The notes under the pieces were generated by a model. That model searched no databases, had not been told where the DNA came from, and worked only from the letters and a program-made list of their open reading frames with translations. From Myotis daubentonii (taxonomy: Eukaryota > Chordata > Mammalia > Chiroptera > Vespertilionidae), in assembly GCF_963259705.1 (NCBI RefSeq), contig NC_081842.1, positions 60,896,787 to 60,960,786 on the forward strand: a stretch of 64,000 nucleotides of DNA, given 5' to 3'. This document shows, in pieces, positions 20,476 to 31,235 of this stretch; the first letter of the stretch is position 1; every line of letters starts with the position of its first letter. The position numbers were made by a program, and so were the translations under genes.

Positions 20476-23400
20476 CTCAGTATGAATCCGTGAAAGCTGC
20501 TTAAACACGCACAGAGCAAGTATCTAACAGTTGTTCCTTTCACGTCAGATTACAAGACAGAACATACAATTCCTCTCACAGCCCAGGGCAGACACTTCCA
20601 GGCTGTTGCTGGGGCCAAAACTTGGAGCCACTAGACAATGATGGAAACCAAGAGCCCAAAGCTGATTGTAGCAAGAATTCAGCCTGGGGTTCCAGCCAGT
20701 AGGTGAAGCCAGGAGTCAGAGAGGGAACCCTGCCAAGGTCTGCGGTCCAGGCCAGCAATCAGAATCAGAAGGCACTCCAGGGCCCTCAGGACTTCCCCTC
20801 TGTCTCCTCTTGATAAATGCCAGCTATACGGGGCCTTTGAGAAGGCTCAGTTGAGGGGCAGGTGAAAACCCTCAGCCTACCAGCACTACTGCTGGACGTT
20901 AGAAACTGGGGTAGGGAAGGGCCCTCATAGAAATTTGTTGATCAGGAATATGGACACTGGACCGAGGCGGCTGGGGTAAACTAGGGGGCAAGTGAGAGAA
21001 CACTGGACGGAACCAGGAGTTAGGACATCTGGATTACAATGTGGTCCCTATGTGGCTGTAAAACTGTATGCAGGTCCCTTCATCTTAAAATGAGGGAGTC
21101 AGGTCAGATCAGTGGTTAAAGCTATGTTCCTCAGAACCCTAAGGCTCAAATGGTGTCCTAGGCAACTTACAGGGGCAGAGTGGTGGGAGCAAGCAGGTCC
21201 TGCCTGTCTGGCAGTCTCCCTTTAATCTCTTCTAAGTATTGAACCTCTAAGAGCCCTTCTAAGTCTCACGAGTTACCCAGGATAGCAAACATTGAACAAG
21301 TTTCCACGAGGCTTAGGGCCTTGTGGAAGGTGCTGATGGGGACACGGCTAAGTAAAACCCAGTCCCGCATCAGCAATTCCCAGATTCTAGCCCAGTGAGG
21401 GATGATTCCAGCAGCTGTAGCTGTTCAGGATTCCTCTCAAGTTCAGCAAGGCCCAAAGTTCTGCTGCTGCAAACCCCAGGAAGAGAAAGGCTGGAAGAGG
21501 GAAAGGAAACCTCCCCAGACTGGCCGCCAAATCCTTGGTGCCTCAAAGAGATGCATTTACAGAAGGATAATGTCGGCTTCACAGCAGACTCCCTGTGAGT
21601 GGGTGTTCCGTGTGGCCAATCGTGCTTGTGCTCTGTGCTCCACTTGAAATCAGGGCATCTGCTCTGCCCTCTGGGAAGTACGACAAGTCTCCTGCCGGGA
21701 ATTGCCCAAGGCCCTCTCCCACAGCTAAGGGAGACGGGAAGTTGAAACCGCTGCTTCATAAATGACAGCACTGCTGACGCTCTGGGGTCTGAGTTTATGA
21801 GAGAAGAGAACCTTTTTGTTTCTAGTGTTTTTCCCTCCGGCGTTTAAAAACAATTTAAAATAGATTACAATTGCATGAGACATAACAAAAATACATTTGG
21901 AAACTAATTTTTTATAAAATTGATATGGAGTGTGGCCATAAAACTCCCAATTAAAGCCACGCAAGCGCCTTTCTACTAAGGGTACGCTTTGGGGCTTTTT
22001 CTCCTCTCATCACCAGCTTATCTCGAATCTGTCAGTATGTTTTTCACTACTGTCCTGGGCTTGAGCTGGTATAATGAAGTAATGGCATTTGGTATTATAT
22101 AAAAAGTTCCACATTTCAGCTTTAAAAATATTTGAAGGATGCATTTTTAAATTGGTCCACAGGTCTGTTCATAGTCCAGGAGGGTTATGTATTCTGAAAT
22201 TTTACACTCGAAGTTCATATGCATATTCACATATAAACATCTATAATAAACATACATTCATATGCATAGATTTTGTTAAACAGCCCAGTGGATACTGAGG
22301 AAATAACTGCTTACATTATCTTAATACTTTGTTTCATTTTAAAAGATGAAAAGACAGAATAAGAAAATGGTCTTTGCTATGAAAAGGTTAGAAACCAGGG
22401 AGGTGGTGTCCTAATGAGCTGAGGACAGAAATTATCCTATTTGCCTTCCAGCCTCCAGTTCTTCTTACCTTGCCAAGCAGATACTTAGGAGTTGTTTAAT
22501 TAATGTTTGCCGCAAGAAGATCATTACAACGTGGAGACACTGAAGTCATCTGCTAAATGAGAATTTGAGGTCAGGATATTTAGCAGGTTTTCTTTTGCAT
22601 TTAATAGCTAAATATTTTGTGTGATTGATTGGGAGATAATTCTAATGCATGTCTGGTAACCAGGTCAGTCTGTTGTTCCTGCTTAATGCAGAAAAGCAGA
22701 AATGGAAATAAGCCAGTGACAGGCAAAAGAAATTTGCCTCTGGAGTAAGTTAAAGGAAGAGCTGGAAAGGACCTTCGATTTCATCAGGTCCAACCACTGC
22801 TAATCATTTAGCCATTGTGCAGGCAGAACGTCTTTGTTCTTTCAGTTCCTTTCCAGCTTCAGCAACTGTGGGCCTGAACTGACAGAATACAGTAGCAGGT
22901 AAGGAGCTCGCTCTCTTCACGAGTACTTACGACTATGGGAAAGCAGGTTGATTTTAGAGAGGCCACGCCCAGCCAGGACAAGAGGCAGGGCTGAATGGGT
23001 TAGCTCTTGAAAAAAAAACATAATTTACTGGCTGCAAGGATGCAAGCAGCAAATCAGTCCGAGATCAGCAGATTTTCTGAAGCCGGGGAATGGGATGCGA
23101 TTGTCAACCTCTGAGCAGATGTAAGCTGGGAGCCTAATCTGTGTGGTCGTGAAGATGAGGTCTCATCCATCAATTGCTGGACAAGGGCTGTCCTGATGTC
23201 ACTGGGCCTGCATGGCCCTGGACACATGATGTAAGAGACATATTGGACAAAAGCATTGCCTGGAGGAATTCTCCTGGGAGAACTCAGCCAATAGAAAGGA
23301 ATCTTTCAAGTGGCCTGATTTCATTGGAGACAAGTAAATACATATGTGGGTGTGTGCATGTGAATGCACGCCCCGCCCCCGCCCGCCCAGGATGCTGCAC

Positions 23401-23789
23401 TTTCCTAGGAACAAAGAAAATGGGAGAGCAGAAGCTCCACAAGCACAGTGATCCTTTCTCTTGTTTATTTTTAGACCCTTCGGCATCATGCTGACGGGGA
23501 ATCAAAGGAGGGGCTCACCCAGATGAGGTTTTCAGTGAGGGTTTGGAGTGGTCAAAACCCAATGTCTGTGGAAGGCCATGGAACTCAGAGCCCCCCAAAT
23601 ATATCTGGCCCTTTTGTGTTCAGAGGGAGTTCTCAGCTTTTCCAGGAGGGACCAAAGGGATCCCTCTGAAACTCCTACCAGTACCCCTCTTGTCTTAATA
23701 CGGAGGCATTGAATACCAGCTCTTCAATTTCCCTCTGACTATCAGGGATCTCTGCTGCTTTACAGCCATTCGCCATGTGTAAGCCTTAT
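20476..23789. other. long stretch with no recognised gene
   Basis: About 3.3 kb without a recognisable exon, RNA gene or young transposon. A MIR-like fragment may lie near 21000-21110 and an ancient-repeat phrase near 22750-22810 (GCTGGAAAGGACCTTCGATT). ORFs up to 133 codons show no domain. It could hold GPR156 5' non-coding exons that cannot be seen without transcript data. Confidence 0.4.
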
Positions 23790-24200
23790 AGACGGGCTTT
23801 TCCTTGGAGTGAGATGTAGTGCCATTGCAGGCTTTTGAGCAAAGTAGTGACATGATCTGATTCACCTTCACTGTGGCTGCTGTGTTGAAAACAGACATGG
23901 GGAGGGTTCAGTATAGAGGCAGGGAGACCAGTTAGGAGGCTATTGCAATAATCCAAATAAGAAATGCAAAGTAAGACTGACCAGGGAGGTGGCAGCAGAG
24001 GTGGTGAGAAGTAGTTGGATTCTGGATGTATTTCAGGGATGGAACTAATAGGATTTCATGACAGATTGGCAATGGTGGTGAGCAAGAGTCAAGGATGACT
24101 CCAAGATTTTTGGTCCAAGCAAATAGAAAGATGGAGTTGCCATTATCTAAACTGGTGAAGAATTTGAGAGCAACAGGTTATGGGGGGGGGAGAAGGGGTA
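23790..24200 (+). mobile_element. ancient interspersed repeat, family not assigned
   Basis: The phrases GAGACCAGTTAGGAGGCTAT, TGCAATAATCCAAATAAG and GTCAAGGATGACTCCAAGAT belong to a widespread ancient mammalian repeat I recognise but cannot name with confidence. All reading frames are broken. Confidence 0.5.
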
Positions 24201-24217
24201 GGAGTTAAAATTCAACA

Positions 24218-25015
24218 AGATATATGCACCCCTATGTTTATTGCAGCATTATTTATAATAGCCAAGATATGGAAGCACCCAAATACCATCAATAGTTGAG
24301 TGGATAAAAAAATTGTGTACATATACAGTGTACAATGAAATATTACTTGGTCATAAAAAAGAATGAAATTTTACCTTTTGCAAAAACCTGGATGGAGCTA
24401 GAGGGTATTATACTAAGTGAAATAAGTCAGAGAAATACAAATACCATATGATTCAGGGGTCCGCAAACGTTTTAAACAGGGGGCCAGTACACTGTCCCTC
24501 AGACCGTTGGAGGGCCGGACTATAGTTTTAAAAAAAACTATGAACAAATTCCTATGCACACTGCACATATCTTGTTTTGAAGTAAAAAAACAAAACGGGA
24601 ACAAATACAATATTTGTATTTGCATGTGGCCTGCGGGCCGTAGTTTGAGGACCCCTGATATGATTTCACTTATATGTGGAATCTAAAGAACAAAATAAAT
24701 GAACAAACAAAACAGAATCAGACTCATAGATTCAGAGACCAGGCTGCTGGTTGCCAGAGGGGAGGGGGGCGTGTAAAAAAGGTGAAGGGATTGAGAAGTA
24801 CAGATTGGTAGATACAAAATAGTCACAGGGATATAAAGTATAGCATAGGAAATAAGTCAATCATATTATAATAACTAAGTATGGTGCCAGTGGGTGCTTG
24901 AATTATCAGAGGATCACTTTGTAAATTGTGATAATTGTCTAACCACTATGCTGTACACCTGAAACTAATATAAAATAATATTGAATGTCAACTGTAATTG
25001 AAAAATAATTTTTTT
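24218..25015 (+). mobile_element. old L1 3' end with a hAT insertion
   Basis: Starts AGATATATGCACCCCTATGT and ends GAATGTCAACTGTAATTGAA plus an A-rich tail. The hAT at 24454-24657 lies inside. ORF2 text is decayed. Confidence 0.85.
24454..24657. mobile_element. hAT miniature element with perfect 8-bp duplication
   Basis: Terminal inverted repeats CAGGGGTCC...GGACCCCTG and the duplication ATATGATT (24446-24453 and 24658-24665) are exact. 204 bp, no transposase. The ends resemble the OposCharlie/nhAT group of bats and marsupials; that name is from memory. Confidence 0.92.
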
Positions 25016-25749
25016 AAAGAGTAGGAGTTAAATATTGGGTGGATTGTGATCAGAGAGTAGGATATTGATGTTTGAAGTGGTACCATTCTGAATAATCATA
25101 AAACCCAGGGTATGACCTGGGTCTGGGTGTCTGGAAGTGGAATAAAGTGAAGTCATTATGATTAAAGAATTTAGAACTTTTGCGGTTTAAAGGTTAATGA
25201 AATTTCCTAAGATGGTGGTCCAGGCAGGAGAGGAAGGAGCAGGGCAAGGCTATTGTTGCCCTTATGATACAAAGTTTTCATATAAATGGCTAGAGGTTAA
25301 AGAAATATTAGTTTGATGTGTACAGAATTTGAGTTGGATTCAGATTTAGAACCTAATAGATGAGAAATAAGCAAGAGAGAAAAATGATCACATTTGCTGA
25401 AACATACCAGACAACATTACGATAAAGCTGTTTAGAACATAGCCAGATGAGATATATTTATAATCTTATTGTAGCACAGATAGAAAACAGTGGATTGGAA
25501 AATAAATTCAATAAATCTTCACAATTTATTCTTCTTTGTTTTATTATAATGCCTTTTGAAAAGACATTCATATTTAGTTATAGATATGTTTAAAACTCAA
25601 TGATACTATTTATATCAATTCATGTAGCATTTTAGAAAGCATGGTCCTGTGACATCTTAGGAAAGTTTTCTAATAATCACAGCAAGTCAAGAAGTAGCCT
25701 TCACCCTATTTTCAGGCCCAGTTTCCAAACTCAGTGCTTACCCATCATT
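25016..25749. other. unassigned non-coding stretch
   Basis: No exon or repeat end recognised. Confidence 0.4.
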
Positions 25750-25764
25750 AAAAAGAAACAATAG

Positions 25765-25975
25765 CCCTATCTGGTTTGGCTCAGTGGATAGAGCATCGGC
25801 CTGCGAACTGAAGGGTCCCAGGTTCGATTCCGGTCAAGGGCATATACCTTGGTTGTGGGCACATCCCCAGTAGGGGGTGTGTAGGAGGCAGCTGATTGAG
25901 GTTTCTCTCTCTTTGATGTTTCTAAATCTCTATCCCTCTTCCTTCCACTCTATAAAAAAAAAATCAATAAAATAT
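25765..25975 (+). mobile_element. Ves-type SINE
   Basis: Full head, body and A-rich tail, flanked by a perfect 15-bp duplication AAAAAGAAACAATAG (25750-25764 and 25976-25990). Confidence 0.95.
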
Positions 25976-25990
25976 AAAAAGAAACAATAG

Positions 25991-26884
25991 CATGACCAAA
26001 GTATAATAAACCTCCAAGTTCAGAAACCAATATTTGATAAAGATTTTTAAGTCATCATACCTATAAGCTGGTGGATTGTCACTTATGCATCTGAATTCAT
26101 TATAGACTATTGAGATGATAATCCAGGTTCATACAAATTCTGCAGATGCAGATGGATCTTTTTCTCTTATGTATTGAGAACTTACTTGAGGATAAAAAAA
26201 AGTCAAGAAAGTTCTTGCCTCATATTGCCAATCAATAAATGAAGGAAAATTGATGAGATCACTATGTAATCCTTTAAAAAAGAAAACCCACCTTGTTTTT
26301 CACTGCCAGTAACCCAGTCTGGCCTTTATTCTCTTTGTAAACGCAACATAAGTAATCCAGATGTGACTCACTCTTTATAATTAAGTATGTAATATTTCAG
26401 TCTTCTTGCTTTGTGGAAATTATGGGTTTGTGGTTGATTAAAATATTCAGCAAATGTAGTTTCATCTTTTAGTTTAAGAGAAAAATACAAATGACATTGC
26501 CGGTTGAATGCCCATCAGAGTAGCAAAGACATTCCCAGACATATATTATTCACCTGCTGAATTGGAGATGATTCACGTTTCAGTGTCTTCACAGGTGTTA
26601 ACTCGGCCAAACAAACAGGTAAATCACTTTCCATTCATTTTTTTTCTGAGGCGAGTTTCCAGTAAAATTGTTTTACTTTGAAATATGCATATATAAGTCC
26701 AGGTCATGCCCGTTTGAAAAATGAATTTGCATCAACTTCTGAGATGTGAAGACTATGCCATTTATATTTTGTCCAAAGAGACAAAATTGAGTTCCTCCTA
26801 ACTAAATCAGGAGGTGGGGAGTTCTAGATGAGGATTTCATGCAGTACTGAATTACACGAAAGGAGATCTGGGTTCACATAAAAC
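25991..26884. other. unassigned non-coding stretch
   Basis: AT-rich, no exon or repeat end recognised. Confidence 0.4.
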
Positions 26885-26893
26885 GGGTCTGGA

Positions 26894-27096
26894 GCCCTGA
26901 CCGGTTTGGCTCAGTGGATAGAGCGTCAGCCTGCAGACTCAAGGGTCCCGGGTTCGATTCCAGTCAAGGGCATGTACCTTGGTTGCGGGCACATCCCCAG
27001 TAGGGGGTGTGCAGGAGGCAGCTGATCGATGTTTCTGACTCGCTATCCCTCTCCCTTCCTCTCTGTAAAAAAATCAATAAAATATATTTTTAAAAA
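26894..27096 (+). mobile_element. Ves-type SINE
   Basis: Close to the common consensus, with a short deletion around the ATCGATGTTTCT unit. Flanked by GGGTCTGGA (26885-26893 and 27100-27108). Confidence 0.94.
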
Positions 27097-27108
27097 GGGG
27101 GGTCTGGA

Positions 27109-27804
27109 AAAGAATGCAGAAAGAAACCTACCTACAGCGATCTAGACAACACAGATGCGTGGCTGTGAAACCCAGAATGTTGCTGATGAGGAGGTCATCG
27201 GATATTTATTGCTCATGCCCAGGAGCTTGTGGGTGGCTATGGGAAAGAATAGCCTCTGTTACTGGTCTTGCAGGAGCCCACCCCGTGGTAGTGTCACTGC
27301 CCAAGCTTCTGACTGCAATGAATGGCCTGTCCCAGGTCAGCCGTGCTCTCCTCTCTGACTCAGTGTCATCACTGGTCTCTCAGATGTATGATTCTTCTTA
27401 ACAGATGCTTTGTGGAGCTGCTGGCTTGCATTGTTCTCATTTTGCTAATCAATATTCACCACATATTCCCCCATATCTGTTCCCATAAGATAAAGAAACT
27501 AGGGAAGATGACACTCTGCAAGCCCACTATTTGAAGATGTGGTGACTGAGGATGTTAGGGCTAGATCTTAAATTTGGATATAGGAGACATAAGGCAAACA
27601 ATAGGGAAATGTTCTTTATACATGTAGTGCTCTTGTTAAGTGATGAATGTGGTATTTTAAGAAAATCAGTCTGAAAGTAATATACAGGAGGTATTGGGAC
27701 AGGGGAAAACTGGTGTTACAGAGAGCTAAAGATTACACTAAAAATCTAAAAATTAATATTTTTGCATCACCCTAGAGTTTTCAAAGAGTTTTTGCACACG
27801 CTTC
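27109..27804. other. unassigned non-coding stretch
   Basis: Contains a 95-codon ORF without a recognisable domain. No exon of the receptor gene was found here. Confidence 0.4.
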
Positions 27805-27955
27805 ATTTGATCTTTGCTTTACTTGGAGGGTGGATCTGAAGATGATATTATCTTCATTTCACACATGAGGAAACAGGAACTTAGGAGTAGTTGAATGACT
27901 TGCCCAGAGTCACACAGCTGTGAGAGATGAAGCCAGGATTTCCATTTGTCACACC
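27805..27955 (-). mobile_element. MIR fragment
   Basis: Antisense MIR text: ATTTCACACATGAGGAAACA and CCAGAGTCACACAGCTGTGA. Confidence 0.8.
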
Positions 27956-28078
27956 TGCCTCTAGTTGATCCTAACATGATTGTATCTTGTATAAACGTGG
28001 TAGCAGGAATGGAGAGAGAGGGACAACTCGGAGAGATTTTGAAATAACAAGTGAAATAAACTGGCCATTGATAGGGTA

Positions 28079-28174
28079 TCTATCTATATAAAAGGTTAAC
28101 ATGCTAAGTGTCCGACCATCCGGGTAATGACATCAAGTAGCAACACCTGGCTTCCTTTCCCTAGCAACGACTAG
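28079..28174 (+). mobile_element. HeliBat-like 5' end fragment
   Basis: Starts TCTATCTATATAAAAGG, like the leader of the larger Helitron at 28600, and reaches a CTAG at 28171-28174. No terminal hairpin is seen, so the right limit is uncertain. Confidence 0.45.
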
Positions 28175-28184
28175 CCTCAGGTGG

Positions 28185-28300
28185 AAGCACTTTACACTGT
28201 AACCAAATGTCTGTGAAGCATTTTCCGGTGCCTCGTCTCATTTGATCCTCACAGAAGTCCTGGACTAGGTAGATAGGAGACTCAGTGGAATCCTATTTTA
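28185..28300 (-). mobile_element. MIR fragment
   Basis: Antisense MIR: CTCATTTGATCCTCACAGAA followed by an AGGTAGATAGG-like phrase. Diverged. Confidence 0.55.
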
Positions 28301-28599
28301 TTTTCATTAGCTGGAAAACAGATTTAGAAAGCTTATAAACTTGACCTGACTGAAAAAAAGTAAGAAATGGTGGAACTTGAAAATGACTTCAGGTTTTCTC
28401 ACTGCACAGAATATAGTCAAACACTGCTAGAGATAAATTTTTTACCCTTTGTTCTCCCTGCATGATCTACAATAATCTGCTTCGTGTTGATATTTACTGC
28501 TGTGTTGCTGACAATTATCTGAAAGAGAAGTCGGGGTGCTTCACTGGGCCGGAAAATGTTTAGCTACATCAGAAAGCAGGTCTAATTAAGCAAGTTTGT

Positions 28600-29577
28600 T
28601 CTATATCTATAAAAGGCTAGGTTGACTCATGCATGCACGATACATATAAAGCTCTCACTGGCCCCAATCGCACATGTGTGTTTCAATCTGTCATTGTTGA
28701 TCGTGAATTTGATTGTTTTTGTTGACATTCTGAAGCTGAAAGAAAGTGGCGGCATCACAGGGTAGATATAATTATCCCCGTGTAACGCAAGTTGCCGTCA
28801 TATTCAGAAATTAAGATGGAGGACCTCCTTTTGAAAGGCACTTGCTCATTCATTGTAAACCAGATCCCAATAATCTGAATGCCATTAAAATGAAACAAAT
28901 CCGTATCCTGTTTCCTACATTACAAGCAATGACGTATCCTATTCTTTTCCCACGTGCTGAAAAAGGCTGGGGAGCAGATATTGCATTAAGACTCAGAGAT
29001 GACAGTGTAATCGACAATAATACTAGATTCAATGGGTGATGCTGAAAAGGAAAATTTTCTCATCGAATTTCTTAAAAGTATTACTCCTTTGGGAATACCA
29101 TGTCATAAATTAGAATTGAAAGTAGGTGCAATCATCATGCTACTGAGAAATCTTAATAGTAAATGGAATCTTTGTAATGGTACTAGATTTATTATCAAAA
29201 GATTTCGACCTAACATAATTGAAGCTGAAGTATTAACAAGATCTGTGGAGGAGAGGTTGTTCTGATTCCAAGAATTGATTTGTCCCCGTCTGACACTGGC
29301 CTCAGTGTTAGAGTAATTCTAATCAATTTATCAGTCATTGTTTTTATCAATGTTGTTTTTATATCATGTTTTTTGTTGTTTTTATATCATGTCTTTGTTG
29401 TTATATCATGTTGTTATTGTTTATTTATTAATCTATATATTATTTTCATATACATTTTACTAATTTTTTTTCATCTCTGACACTTCTATTATAGAGAAAG
29501 GGTGAATAGCAATATTAAAATATTTCTTCTAATTAATTTCCTTTCAATGTACACGAATTCATGCACCAGGCCACTAG
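28600..29577 (+). mobile_element. internally deleted HeliBat-type Helitron with coding remnants
   Basis: Starts TCTATATCTATAAAAGGC and ends with the hairpin-like GTACACGAATTCATGCACC and CTAG at 29574-29577, then T. At 978 bp it is far shorter than an autonomous Helitron of several kb but keeps pieces of the Rep/helicase protein. Confidence 0.75.
28842..29265 (+). pseudogene. Helitron Rep/helicase fragments
   Basis: Two blocks are recognisable. The first (28842-29039) carries PDPNNLNAIKMKQIR and MTYPILFPRAEKGWG, a motif typical of the N-terminal part of Helitron Rep proteins. The second (29032-29265) carries PCHKLELKVGAIIMLLRNL and NGTRFIIKRF, the end of the Pif1-type helicase. The HUH nuclease and the helicase core between them are absent, and the frame shifts between blocks, so it is non-functional. 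The full protein nicks and unwinds DNA for rolling-circle transposition in the nucleus. Confidence 0.75.
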
Positions 29578-29664
29578 TAGATGATAAACAAACAGGAGAA
29601 GGAAATGTGATTCCGAGGTTTCTGAAGCCTGGAAGGTGTTGAGATTAATAATATCATCAGCTGA

Positions 29665-31098
29665 GAAACTAAGATGGCGGCATAGATAAACACCGGGAAA
29701 TTGCTGCTTCCCACAACAATTGATAAATGCATCAAAAACACAAGCTGGACTCATCCAGAACTACAGGAGAGCTGGCTGAGTGTAAATTCTACAACTAGAA
29801 GGAAAGAAAAGCACACTGAGAGCCAGAGGAGCTGCGGAGGTGGAGTGCAGAGGGAAGCAGCCAAAATGTGGAGACAAAGAAACAGGTCACAAATGGCAGA
29901 AACGGAGGAAAGCAAACGACTGGATATAGAGTTCAAGGCCACGTTTATAAGGTTTTTCAAGAATTTTATGGAAACCGCCGATAAATTTAATGAGTCCCTC
30001 AATAAGTATAGTGAGACCATGGAGGACATGAAAAAGGACCAACTAGAAATTAAGCATACACTGACTGAAATAAAGAATAATTTACAGAGATCCAACAGCA
30101 GACAAGAGGATCCCAAGAATCAAGTCAAAGATTTGAAATACAAAGAAACAAAAAATACCCAACTGAAAAAGAATAAAGAAAAGAGATTCCAAAAATATGA
30201 AGATAGTGTAAGGAGCCTCTGGGACAACTTCAAGCGTACCAACATCAGAATTATAGGGGTACCAGAAGAAGAGAGAGGGCAAGATATTGAAAACCTATTT
30301 GAAGAAATAATGACAGAACACTTCCCCCACCTGGTGAAAGAAATAGACTTACAGGTCCAGGAAGCGCAGAGAACCCCAAACAAAAGGAATCCAAAGAGGA
30401 CCACACCAAGACACATCATAATTAAAATGCCAAGAGCAAAAGACAAAGAGAGAATCTTAAAAGCAGCAAGAGAAAGACAGTCAGTTACCTACAAGGGAAT
30501 ACCCATACGACTGTCAGCTGATTTCTCAACAGAAACCATGCAGGCCAGAAGGAAGTGGCAAGAAATATTCAAAGTGATGAATAGCAAGAACCTGCAACCA
30601 AGATTACTTTATCCAGCAAAGCTATCATTCAGAATAGAAGGTCAGATAAAGAGCTTCACGGATAAGAAAAAGCTAAAGGAGTTCATCACCACCAAACCAG
30701 CATTATATGAAATGCTGAAAGGTATTCTTTAAGAAGAGGAAGAAGAAAAAGGAACTCTTACCTTTTGCCACAGCATGGATGGAACTGGAGAGCGGATAAA
30801 TACCACATGATCTCACTCATTTGTGGAATATAATGAACAACATAAACTGATGAACAAGGACTGATCCAGAGACGGAGAGGCATTGATTGGACTGTCGGGC
30901 TTTGGAGGGAGGGTAGGGGAGGGTGGGGGAAAGGGGGAAAGATCAACCAAAGGACTTACATGCAGGCATATAGGCCTAACCAATGGACACGGACAACGGG
31001 GGGGGGGGGTGAGGGCATGAGCGGGGGGGGGGGTAGAGGGTAACGTGGGGACAAGGACACATATGTAATATCTTAATCAATAAAAATATATTAAAAAC
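29665..31098 (+). mobile_element. ORF1-only L1 (HAL1-like), full length
   Basis: Framed by a perfect 18-bp duplication AATAATATCATCAGCTGA (29647-29664 and 31099-31116). It starts GAAACTAAGATGGCGGC, has a leader of 200 bp, one intact ORF1, about 80 bp matching the very end of L1 ORF2 (from 30749), a G-rich 3'UTR and an (A)-rich tail. ORF2 is otherwise missing. Movement would need ORF2p in trans. Confidence 0.92.
29866..30732 (+). CDS. L1-type ORF1 protein of a HAL1-like element, intact
   Basis: 288 residues from the ATG at 29866, the position homologous to the start in the copy at 3861-4754; the frame is open upstream to 29701, so an ATG there would give 343. Parts: basic start MWRQRNRSQMAE; coiled coil, about residues 25-130; RRM from DNFKRTNIRIIGVPEEE; C-terminal domain with RTPNKRNPKRTTPRHIIIK and the end ALYEMLKGIL. 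Clearly the same lineage as the 297-residue copy, with substitutions and a shorter coiled coil, and different from the ORF1 of the 7-kb L1. RNA-binding role inferred from the family. Confidence 0.9.
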   Translation: MWRQRNRSQMAETEESKRLDIEFKATFIRFFKNFMETADKFNESLNKYSETMEDMKKDQLEIKHTLTEIKNNLQRSNSRQEDPKNQVKDLKYKETKNTQLKKNKEKRFQKYEDSVRSLWDNFKRTNIRIIGVPEEERGQDIENLFEEIMTEHFPHLVKEIDLQVQEAQRTPNKRNPKRTTPRHIIIKMPRAKDKERILKAARERQSVTYKGIPIRLSADFSTETMQARRKWQEIFKVMNSKNLQPRLLYPAKLSFRIEGQIKSFTDKKKLKEFITTKPALYEMLKGIL

Positions 31099-31116
31099 AA
31101 TAATATCATCAGCTGA

Positions 31117-31235
31117 TGTTGGCAGCATGCTTACTACATGCCAGGTCCTATGCCACACATTTGGCTATATTGCCTCATTGACTCCTCACAGCTCTGAGGG
31201 GAAGGGGTATTATTATCCCTGTTTCATAAGGGGAA
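31117..31235 (-). mobile_element. MIR fragment
   Basis: Antisense MIR: TGCTTACTACATGCCAGGTC and TATTATCCCTGTTTCATAAG. Confidence 0.75.
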
